The notes beneath the pieces were generated by a model. The model saw only the letters and a list, made by a program, of their open reading frames with translations. It did not search any database and was not told the origin of the DNA. 32,110 nt of DNA from Candidatus Aenigmatarchaeota archaeon (lineage in GTDB: Archaea; Aenigmatarchaeota; Aenigmatarchaeia; QMZP01; QMZT01), in assembly GCA_021162425.1 (NCBI GenBank), contig JAGGYQ010000075.1, forward strand, positions 1-32,110, read 5' to 3'. Made by a program: the position numbers and the translations under genes. Of this stretch, positions 14,686 through 20,247 are shown piece by piece. How positions within the stretch are numbered: the first letter of the stretch is position 1; each line of letters begins with the position of its first letter.

Positions 14686-15489
14686 CTATGCCCTGTGAAG
14701 CAGCACGTATTTTATTATATTGGCAGCAGCAACTGAACTTCTTGAATAAAAATTATCAGGGGCACCCTCGACAATATCCATGCCTATGATTCTATCTTTC
14801 GGAATCCTGCCAATGATTTTCACAAGCTCCTCGAACTTCATACCGCTTGGTTCAGGCGTCCCAACATCGCTTATGTCAAGGACATCAAGGTCAAACGTTA
14901 AATAAATAGGATTTTTTATACCTCTAAGCGTGCTTTTTATTCGGCATTTCTTGAGGATTCTCTCCTCTTCACCAGACCATGCGCGAGTGCCTATCTGGAC
15001 AAGCTCAAAACTTTTATCTTTTGCCACATGATATGCCCATGTTAAATGGGAGAATTTTCCCCCAAGGAAATTGGGGTAAAGGTCTCTGTGGGCATCAAAG
15101 TCAATGACTGTTATCTTTTCATAAAAAAGTTTGAGCGAACGGAGAATGCCAAGCGTTATTAAGTGGTCTCCCCCAAGGAATACAGGAAAAATATTCGGAT
15201 TTGATTGGAAGATTTGCTTTATCGTATCTTTTATCCTTGAATATGTGAGACTCCAGTTCCCAGGCACGACCTCGACATCCCCCAAATCACAGAATTTATA
15301 TATCTTAAAAATATTCTTTTTTGTTTTTGGGTCGTAACCAAACAGATTCTTTATGGCCTCTCGGATGAATACGGGCGCGAATCTCGTTGGTTTACCTGTC
15401 TCTGAAAAATCCCATGGTATGCCGAGAAGGGCAACATCAGACTCTTCAACTGGAAATTCAAAATCAAATGTTCGCTTCACATATAGCAT
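14686..15489 (-). CDS. speB: Ureohydrolase, probable agmatinase
   Basis: A 267-residue member of the arginase/agmatinase family with the full binuclear manganese site: GGDHLITLG (first His), DFDAHRD (Asp, His, Asp), and FDLDVLD (two Asp), then GMDIVEGAPD near the end. Agmatinase makes putrescine from agmatine, feeding polyamine synthesis and, through spermidine, hypusine formation on aIF5A. In several archaeal lineages the agmatinase gene neighbours aIF5A; here aIF5A is the next conserved gene upstream on the same strand, separated only by an apparent mobile Yip1 cassette. A TATA-like ATTTAAAAT near 15510-15517 lies about 25 nt before the ATG. Arginase or another ureohydrolase specificity is not excluded. 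Confidence 0.85.
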   Translation of the reverse strand: MLYVKRTFDFEFPVEESDVALLGIPWDFSETGKPTRFAPVFIREAIKNLFGYDPKTKKNIFKIYKFCDLGDVEVVPGNWSLTYSRIKDTIKQIFQSNPNIFPVFLGGDHLITLGILRSLKLFYEKITVIDFDAHRDLYPNFLGGKFSHLTWAYHVAKDKSFELVQIGTRAWSGEEERILKKCRIKSTLRGIKNPIYLTFDLDVLDISDVGTPEPSGMKFEELVKIIGRIPKDRIIGMDIVEGAPDNFYSRSSVAAANIIKYVLLHRA

Positions 15490-15531
15490 AAAAATATGAT
15501 AATATGAGATTTTAAATTATTTGCAAAAAGT

Positions 15532-16351
15532 TAGCGTGTCTAAAATCCCTCTCATACCTCTTCATTTCAAATCTTGAATTCCATATTATGAATTACCGTG
15601 CTGCCCCAATTTCAGGATTAAGGGATTGATATGAAAGTCAGGGACAACGCACCTATCACTATTATTGGTATTGTCAGCGCTATGATGATGGCTAGGGCAG
15701 TCCTGCCAACTGTTATACTCTGGTATTTCATTATTCCCATTCCATGGAGAACCAATGCCCATATGGCTACGAATACGTTCACCAACGGTATCCAACCTAA
15801 AAGGTAGGGCGGTGTCTGCCCATACACAACAGCCTTTAGCGTCTGTTCCAGACCGTTCCTCGCCCCGACTACATATGCCCATAAGTGAAGCCAGAGTCCC
15901 CAGATGATCGAACCTATTGTCAGACCAAGATATCCCAGAACCAAACTAATCACGAACATCATTGGTGCTGCGAGACCCTCTGCATAGGTTGGTATCATTC
16001 CTGTCAGAAAGCCCATTGACATAGTCGTTACCAACGATCCGAGGATTGTCGTTACCAACGCGAGAACCAGCATGTACTTGAATGCCTCTGTGAGCTTCGT
16101 CTCCTTCTCGTTCTCAAAACTCACCCCAGGTGATCTCAAAAACGAAATCCCTTTTTTCAGATATTTCATGAACTTCACCCTATAAAAAATTGGATTGTTG
16201 ATTTAAATTGTTTGGATGGACCCATGTTTGACCTGACTAATGCATTTGAAGGCAGAAACACGACATATTGAAGGTTATCACTTATCATGTCAAGGCAAGA
16301 CACAATTGTGTGTTCTTGTGATGTCATTTGTGTGAATAATTAGACACGCTC
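15532..16351. mobile_element. Yip1-gene cassette bounded by 10-12 bp inverted repeats
   Basis: The left end carries GCGTGTCTAA (15534-15543) and the right end its exact inverse TTAGACACGC (16340-16349). The same 10-mer bounds the MITE-like element at 20095-20237. Just outside lie CAAAAAGTTA (15524-15533) and CAAACAGTTA (16352-16361), a 9/10 direct repeat that looks like an ageing target duplication. The cassette is about 820 bp, encodes one Yip1-family membrane protein and no transposase, and would need a transposase supplied elsewhere. It separates the agmatinase and aIF5A genes, and the right-hand duplication contains the aIF5A stop codon. Inside the right end is also a perfect 12-bp palindrome, ACACAATTGTGT. 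Confidence 0.65.
15618..16178 (-). CDS. Yip1-family integral membrane protein
   Basis: A 186-residue membrane protein with about five hydrophobic segments (roughly residues 35-55, 72-95, 98-115, 128-148 and 160-183). The Yip1-domain signatures are SPGVSFENE near the N-terminus and, centrally, VVYGQTPPYLLGWIPLVNVFVAIWALVL. Eukaryotic Yip1 proteins act in vesicle traffic; the prokaryotic relatives are uncharacterised. A TATA-like ATTTAAAT about 25 nt before the ATG lies inside the cassette, so the gene carries its own promoter. It is enclosed by the inverted repeats of a mobile-element-like cassette and is therefore probably a passenger gene. Confidence 0.82.
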   Translation of the reverse strand: MKFMKYLKKGISFLRSPGVSFENEKETKLTEAFKYMLVLALVTTILGSLVTTMSMGFLTGMIPTYAEGLAAPMMFVISLVLGYLGLTIGSIIWGLWLHLWAYVVGARNGLEQTLKAVVYGQTPPYLLGWIPLVNVFVAIWALVLHGMGIMKYQSITVGRTALAIIIALTIPIIVIGALSLTFISIP

Positions 16352-16358
16352 CAAACAG

Positions 16359-16751
16359 TTACGACCTTACATTTTTTATAAGTATCCTCTCGCCGATCTT
16401 CCAGTATTCTACTTCTTTCCCCGGCTCTATTTTAGACTTGAGGTCTTCTGGTATGTTGCACTCAAACATGGAGTAGTCTTCGAGGTCCATGAGCTGTGCG
16501 CTGTCACCACTTACAGATATTACTTGTGCCCACTTCTTAAGGATTATGGGAACAGTGCAACTTGCTGACGCGGGTTTCAGAAGCGTTCGCTTTTTCCCGT
16601 CAAATATCCCAACAGCCTCCACCCTTGCTTTAGCAGCGCCGTGCTTTCCGGGTTTAGATTTTGATATTTTTGTGACTTTGCATGGCTCGCCATCTATCAT
16701 GACATAAGAACCAGGCTTAAGGTCCTTAATTTCAGCAACCTTTTCGCTCAT
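16359..16751 (-). CDS. eif5a: Translation factor aIF5A
   Basis: A 130-residue archaeal IF5A, which promotes peptide-bond formation at difficult sequences and elongation/termination. The N-terminal SH3-like domain holds the modification loop SKSKPGKHGAAKARV, with the hypusine lysine at about residue 36; the C-terminal OB domain follows from about residue 72. The usual STSKPGKHGHAK is close to complete. A TATA-like box near 16790-16799 gives a leader of about 20 nt with a short SD-like GTGAT. The agmatinase gene next in line on this strand would supply the polyamine precursor for its hypusine. The stop codon lies within the apparent target duplication of the Yip1 cassette. Confidence 0.95.
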   Translation of the reverse strand: MSEKVAEIKDLKPGSYVMIDGEPCKVTKISKSKPGKHGAAKARVEAVGIFDGKKRTLLKPASASCTVPIILKKWAQVISVSGDSAQLMDLEDYSMFECNIPEDLKSKIEPGKEVEYWKIGERILIKNVRS

Positions 16752-16871
16752 AATTCATCACGTTTGGTCTTATCTCTATAATTATCAATTTTGATATAAA
16801 AAGTTTCTTCTCATATGACATATCTTTTAACTACTTATAAAAAGTAAATTATTTACTTAACTATAGAAATC

Positions 16872-16879
16872 TTTATAAA
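16872..16879 (+). promoter_or_regulatory. TATA box of TFB gene
   Basis: TTTATAAA lies about 60 nt before the TFB ATG (16936), predicting a leader of roughly 35-40 nt that includes the GGGGT ribosome binding site. The leader distinguishes this gene from the many leaderless ones nearby. Confidence 0.45.
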
Positions 16880-16935
16880 GGAGTAATATATACATAATAA
16901 TGTTGTGATATGTATAATCACTTTGAAGGGGTAAA

Positions 16936-17877
16936 ATGACAAAAGAAAAAAAGAAGCTTAAATGTCCAGAATGCGGTTCTACGAATATAAGGTCTGATTC
17001 ATCCAGAGGGGAACTTGTTTGTATGAAATGCGGACTTGTTTTGGATCAATCGATGATAGACACCACTCAGGAATGGCGGGCGTTCGACGATAGCCAGAGG
17101 TCGAGGCGCGTCCGAACTGGCGCTCCCTTAACGGTGACAAAGCACGATCAGGGCATAACGACGGAAATAGGAAAGGGAAGAGGCGAACTGTTCAAGGTTG
17201 CAGCGAAAAAACGGGCGCAATACTACAGGTTATCGAAGTGGCACAAACGTCTGATAAAGTCAAAGGACCGAAATCTCTCATTCGCTTTTTCCGAATTGCA
17301 GAGGTTGATTTCGTATCTGAACCTCTCCCAGGCGATACACGAGAAGGTGGCAAAATTATACGAGAAAGCGGTTGAGAAAGGTCTGGTCCGAGGGAGGTCG
17401 ACAGAATCGATAATCGCCGCTTTGCTCTATACTACGTGTCGCGAGGAGGGCGCACCGAGAACGCTGGACGAGATTTCAAAGGCGTCGGGAATTTCGAAGA
17501 GGGACATCGGCAAAACGTATAGATACATAGCAAGAAAACTCGATATCCGCATACTCCCTGCAAAACCGCAGGACTACGTTCCCAGATTCGGTTCATTGCT
17601 TGGTTTAGACGAAAGGGTTCAGGTCAAAGCGGTTAAAATATTGGACGAAGCAACAAAATATGATGTGACAAGCGGGAAGGGACCGATAGGAGTCGCTGCT
17701 GCGGCATTGTATATAGCCGCTGTTCTCGAGGGAAAGAAAAAGACGCAGAGAGAGGTTGCTGATATCATTGGTGTAACAGAAGTCACAATAAGAAACAGAT
17801 ACAAAGAGATAGTGGAAAAACTGGGCATTAAGGACGAGGTTGAAGAAAAGGTCAGGGAAGAAGAGGAAGTGGAATAA
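16936..17877 (+). CDS. tfb: Transcription initiation factor B
   Basis: A 313-residue TFIIB homologue that bridges TBP-bound TATA/BRE DNA and RNA polymerase. The N-terminal zinc ribbon is CPECGSTNIRSD and CMKCGLV (about residues 10-37); the B-finger/reader region is EWRAFDDSQRSRRVRTGAP. Two cyclin repeats follow: the first has AFSELQRLISYLNLS and IIAALLYTTCREEGAPRTLDEI, the second IGVAAAALYIAAVLEGKKKTQREVADI with the HTH VTEVTIRNRYKEI. The C-terminus is an acidic tail. Length and architecture are standard. It diverges from aIF5A and is followed closely by a 39-codon ORF. Confidence 0.97.
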   Translation: MTKEKKKLKCPECGSTNIRSDSSRGELVCMKCGLVLDQSMIDTTQEWRAFDDSQRSRRVRTGAPLTVTKHDQGITTEIGKGRGELFKVAAKKRAQYYRLSKWHKRLIKSKDRNLSFAFSELQRLISYLNLSQAIHEKVAKLYEKAVEKGLVRGRSTESIIAALLYTTCREEGAPRTLDEISKASGISKRDIGKTYRYIARKLDIRILPAKPQDYVPRFGSLLGLDERVQVKAVKILDEATKYDVTSGKGPIGVAAAALYIAAVLEGKKKTQREVADIIGVTEVTIRNRYKEIVEKLGIKDEVEEKVREEEEVE

Positions 17878-17905
17878 ATAGACCCTCTTGTTCTTCGGTG
17901 ACACC

Positions 17906-18025
17906 ATGACCAGATATGCATTCAGAGGAAATTATAGGGAAGGCAATCTCACAGGTGGCGCAATACCTTTGGGCAAGCGTCTGAGCTCAATTCTGGAGAA
18001 ACACGGGATTTCAAAGCTTTACTAG
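17906..18025 (+). CDS. 39-residue ORF downstream of TFB
   Basis: Below the ORF-track cut-off. It encodes MTRYAFRGNYREGNLTGG and ends in SILEKHGISKLY, a basic peptide with a plausible SD (GGTGAC) 3 nt before the ATG, the same spacing as the GAGGTGAT of the decarboxylase gene. It begins 28 bp after the TFB stop and its TAG overlaps the GTG of the next ORF by one base, which fits an operon. I do not recognise it. It could be a small nucleic-acid-binding or ribosome-associated protein. Confidence 0.5.
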   Translation: MTRYAFRGNYREGNLTGGAIPLGKRLSSILEKHGISKLY

Positions 18026-18348
18026 TGAAAGCGATGGCAGAGGATAAATTCCCATACATTCAGGCATTTCCCAAGCGGCCAGAAGATAAGGAATCCTTTC
18101 CGGTCGAGGTTAAAAAAGGCAAAATAAAAATACCCAAGGATTTAATAAAACATGCAGGACTTGATAGTGGCAGATACTGCATAACAGGCTTTCCTGATCC
18201 ACCTTCCCTTAAAATCTGGAACATTGAGATAATAGAAAAATATCTGTTTTCAAATAAAGAAGACCTGATAGACCCCTCATTTTATTTGAATATTTTCAAT
18301 ATGTCCCTAATTTCAGCGTTTGTCTTCACACCTGTTGCGCATAGATGA
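18025..18348 (+). CDS. AbrB/SpoVT-like small protein
   Basis: A 107-residue ORF whose middle, VEVKKGKIKIPKDLIKHAGL, resembles the beta-strand/IPK(E/D)LR core of AbrB/SpoVT/MraZ-type swapped-hairpin DNA-binding domains. The GTG at 18025 overlaps the preceding 39-codon ORF by one base; ATG 18034 is an alternative start. Its last 67 bp overlap the convergent trm1 gene, so the final 20 or so residues may be read-through beyond an older end. It follows TFB and the 39-aa ORF and may be co-transcribed with them. A DNA-binding role is inference. Confidence 0.5.
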   Translation: MKAMAEDKFPYIQAFPKRPEDKESFPVEVKKGKIKIPKDLIKHAGLDSGRYCITGFPDPPSLKIWNIEIIEKYLFSNKEDLIDPSFYLNIFNMSLISAFVFTPVAHR

Positions 18349-19340
18349 GTTCTTGAAGCTGCAAAGCCATGTTTTCGCAGAGTTTCTATGACATTTTCGA
18401 TTTTCGGTGAGCTGATTTTAAGAAATTTTGAAAGGTGATGAAGGTCGTAATAGAATGGATGATCTACTTCCTGCGAGCAAATTTCAATTTCTTTTTTACG
18501 AGCAAATTTCAAAAGCATTTTTTGAACGAAGGCTCTGTCTTGGATTTTTCCTGTCCACAGCGGTCCGAGGATTTTCATACGGCTTTCGCAGTTATCACAT
18601 GTTTTTTCAATGCCAATTTTCTTGTTGTGGCAGTTCGAGCAATACGAAACCATCTGAATTTTCGAAAGATTTTTGTCAGGTCCATATTCAATCTGGCCTA
18701 CTACTCGGAAATAATGGTTTGCATGTGAATACAGGGGTTTGAAAGTCATATTATGTATGGCAAGATTTTGCAAAATTGATGTTATGAGGACACGAACGCC
18801 GAGCTCTTTTGCAAAGTCCGTTCGTTCTACAAACACACCATATCTCCTGAAACACGCCTTAGCGAACTTTCCTGAGAGCGCACCGGAATCAGTTGCTGTC
18901 ACCCCGATTATCGAGTCTTTATGCAGGGTGAACCCAACATTTCGGAGATAGCGGGCAGGCGAGCCGAACGGGTCAATGTCCACGAAATCGTATTTCCTCT
19001 TTTCAAGAAAGAGGAGATTTGCATCTTTGTTACAGATTTCGTATCTGGATTTTTTAATACAGTTCACTTCAAGATTTTTTTCTATCAGTTTTACAGCGTT
19101 TGGATTGGCGTCGTTGAATACAACCTTCTGAATAGTTGGAACCTCGAGCAGAATCCTTATCCCACGAACGCCTGTTGCAGCGAGCGGGTCGAGTGCTTCC
19201 TTAGGTTTCGTGAGTTGAAGGATAGCGATAGTCACATCTCTCTGGTATTCCATTCCAGGGTTGTAGAACGCCTCGCTTCTCTTTGTCAGGGATTCAGAAG
19301 GAACGCAGACTTTTGCTTCACCTTCAGTCACAATTTTCAT
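18282..19340 (-). CDS. trm1: tRNA (guanine26-N2)-dimethyltransferase
   Basis: Trm1 dimethylates G26 at the D-stem/anticodon-stem junction of tRNAs. The 352-residue protein shows TEGEAKV at the N-terminus, motif I region ALDPLAATGVRGIRI, the catalytic VDIDPFGSP, TATDSGALSG, and a C-terminal zinc module YCSNCHNKK plus TCDNCESRMKILGPLWTG, followed by a winged-helix-like end with GFAASRTHLCATGVKTNA. A TATA-like CTTTTTATTTT about 25 nt upstream lies just beyond the tRNA-Phe gene. Both tRNAs in the window have G at position 26 and are potential substrates. Confidence 0.95.
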   Translation of the reverse strand: MKIVTEGEAKVCVPSESLTKRSEAFYNPGMEYQRDVTIAILQLTKPKEALDPLAATGVRGIRILLEVPTIQKVVFNDANPNAVKLIEKNLEVNCIKKSRYEICNKDANLLFLEKRKYDFVDIDPFGSPARYLRNVGFTLHKDSIIGVTATDSGALSGKFAKACFRRYGVFVERTDFAKELGVRVLITSILQNLAIHNMTFKPLYSHANHYFRVVGQIEYGPDKNLSKIQMVSYCSNCHNKKIGIEKTCDNCESRMKILGPLWTGKIQDRAFVQKMLLKFARKKEIEICSQEVDHPFYYDLHHLSKFLKISSPKIENVIETLRKHGFAASRTHLCATGVKTNAEIRDILKIFK

Positions 19341-19374
19341 GAAAATGGATTTCGATGGAGAAAATAAAAAGATA

Positions 19375-19508
19375 TGGGACGGGTGGGATTTCCAACATAA
19401 GGGAGCCTTCCCCTCCCTTATCCTTTCCGAGCCAGCGATGTTTCAAATTTTGAACCCACGACACCCAGGTCTTCAGCCTGGCGCTCTCCCGGGCTGAGCT
19501 ACCGTCCC
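19375..19508 (-). tRNA. tRNA-Phe(GAA) with a T-loop intron
   Basis: Minus-strand cloverleaf: acceptor GGGACGG/CCGTCCC, D stem GCTC/GAGC with a GG-containing loop, anticodon stem CCAGG/CCTGG around CTGAAGA (anticodon GAA), variable GTGTC, T stem GTGGG/CCCAC, discriminator A, no encoded CCA. The T loop holds 67 nt instead of 7; removing 60 nt gives TTCAAAT. A TATA-like element (about 19530-19540) lies some 25 nt upstream. G15 and C48 allow the Levitt pair. Confidence 0.92.
19389..19448 (-). other. Intron in T loop of tRNA-Phe (position 59/60)
   Basis: A 60-nt insertion. The T stem is the outer helix; exon TTCA pairs with intron TGGA (one G-U) as the 4-bp core, with 3-nt bulges AAA and AAT, which places the cuts at 59/60 and restores TTCAAAT. 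The intron interior forms a 9-bp hairpin, ATAAGGGAG/CTCCCTTAT. The inner helix next to the 5' bulge is not clean, so the exact junction could shift by one to three A residues. Confidence 0.75.
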
Positions 19509-19543
19509 GTATAACCAATATTACTTTTGGTATGATTTAAAAA

Positions 19544-19816
19544 TTAATACGTTACAAAGCCTATATCAAAAGTTTTTATTCTCAACATCTTTCCATTTTC
19601 GATTTTATTGATGACATCTTTGAGATTTTTGCGTATCTCTTCGTAGTGGGTGGAGCAAAGGTATACAGATATTAAATCTTTCTTTGTCCTCGTGCTGAAG
19701 TCTATCTGGAATATAAGCATCTCTTTCCCGGGTTTTTTCTCACAGCCCTTAAAATTGCAGCATGTCTTTAGCAATCTTATGTCACAATACCTATTTATCA
19801 CTTCGAGAAGCTCCAT
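19544..19816 (-). CDS. Small Cys-containing hypothetical protein
   Basis: A 90-residue protein with CCNFKGCEKK at about 19-28 and YLCSTHYEEIRKNL at about 52-65. The spacing of Cys, Cys, Cys and His could bind a zinc ion in a treble-clef-like fold. The remainder is mixed alpha/beta with no membrane segment. It has a TATA-like GTTTATGA near 19841 and lies between two intron-containing tRNA genes. I do not recognise the family. Confidence 0.6.
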   Translation of the reverse strand: MELLEVINRYCDIRLLKTCCNFKGCEKKPGKEMLIFQIDFSTRTKKDLISVYLCSTHYEEIRKNLKDVINKIENGKMLRIKTFDIGFVTY

Positions 19817-19860
19817 GCTAATGTATTGGAAGAAAGATTCATAAACTTTTAGAATATAGA

Positions 19861-19880
19861 CATGGGGTTAGCTCCCCATG
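19861..19880. repeat. Perfect hairpin downstream of tRNA-Asn
   Basis: CATGGGG-TTAGCT-CCCCATG forms a 7-bp stem with a 6-nt loop, 15 bp beyond the 3' end of tRNA-Asn. There is no U-tract, so an intrinsic terminator is not clear. It may help 3' processing or termination, or be a protein-binding site. Confidence 0.45.
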
Positions 19881-19909
19881 CCATATCTTGTTCACGTCCC
19901 GGGCCGGAG

Positions 19910-19963
19910 TGATGCACGAAGCCCCATCCGGAGCAAACAGCCAATTGAAATTCAAGCCATGCT
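19910..19963 (-). other. T-loop intron of tRNA-Asn (about 58/59)
   Basis: A 54-nt insertion in the T loop; the exact junction is uncertain by one or two nt. Removal after TTCGA and before CT gives TTCGACT. GCATG/CGTGC or CGAAGC/GCTTCG can pair inside it, but I cannot draw a canonical 3-4-3 bulge-helix-bulge here, so this one may be a relaxed motif. Confidence 0.6.
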
Positions 19964-19984
19964 TCGAACCGGCGACCTTTCGGT

Positions 19985-19996
19985 TTCCGCGATTCT
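19985..19996 (-). other. Anticodon-loop intron of tRNA-Asn (37/38)
   Basis: A 12-nt intron, AGAATCGCGGAA. Exon CTGT pairs with intron GCGG (with two G-U pairs) as the 4-bp core; the bulges TAA and AAA put both cuts exactly at 37/38, and a 5-nt loop GAATC closes the helix. This is close to the shortest archaeal introns known. Confidence 0.8.
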
Positions 19997-20013
19997 TAAC
20001 AGCCGAACGCTCT

Positions 20014-20027
20014 ATAGCGACTGAAGC
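20014..20027 (-). other. D-loop intron of tRNA-Asn (20/21)
   Basis: A 14-nt intron, GCTTCAGTCGCTAT. Exon AGCG pairs perfectly with intron CGCT; the D stem is the outer helix and the 3-nt bulges are GTG and ATA. Cutting after the second base of each bulge restores the standard D loop AGCGGTA. Confidence 0.78.
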
Positions 20028-20084
20028 ACCGCTGAGCTACCGGGACATGTAATAGTTATAAACATTTTATAAATAAAAATTTTA

Positions 20085-20247
20085 ACCTATGGCAGAGCGT
20101 GTCTAAAAATAACTCTGTTTCCTTCCCTCTTCGTCAAAATCGGTATGCTGGAAAAATAAAGTCCATACGAAATCCCCCTCGCCGAGACATTTTCCCAAAT
20201 GAAAATCAACAAACTGCGGGAATTGTTAGACACGCCCACCTATGGCA
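20085..20247. mobile_element. MITE-like element with target-site duplication
   Basis: The element at 20095-20237 (143 bp) has terminal inverted repeats GAGCGTGTCTAA and GGGCGTGTCTAA (11/12 identical) and is flanked by a perfect 10-bp direct repeat ACCTATGGCA (20085-20094 and 20238-20247), the signature of transposition. It has no credible coding capacity. The same 10-bp terminus brackets the Yip1 cassette at 15532-16351, so both were probably moved by the same transposase, which is not in this window. The right-hand duplication includes the top6A stop codon (TAG, minus strand), so the gene was not truncated. Confidence 0.85.

Larger units (their letters stand above)
19895..20046 (-). tRNA. 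tRNA-Asn(GTT) with three introns
   Basis: Minus-strand cloverleaf: acceptor GTCCCGG/CCGGGAC, D stem GCTC/GAGC, anticodon stem TTCGG/CCGAA, variable AGGTC, T stem GCCGG/CCGGC, discriminator G as usual for Asn, no encoded CCA. The D loop (21 nt), anticodon loop (19 nt) and T loop (61 nt) are all enlarged. Removing 14, 12 and 54 nt restores AGCGGTA, CTGTTAA (anticodon GTT) and a TTCGANT T loop. A TATA-like ATTTATAAAAT at about 20066-20076 lies some 25 nt upstream. Confidence 0.88.

Noticed and set aside
16250-16340. C/D box RNA in the Yip1 cassette end
   Set aside because: Partial C- and D-like words occur, but not in the needed order and spacing on one strand.
19389-20027. Reading the tRNA loop insertions as mobile DNA or assembly errors
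   Set aside because: They lack the element termini and target duplications, and most restore exact tRNA loops through splicing-motif geometry.
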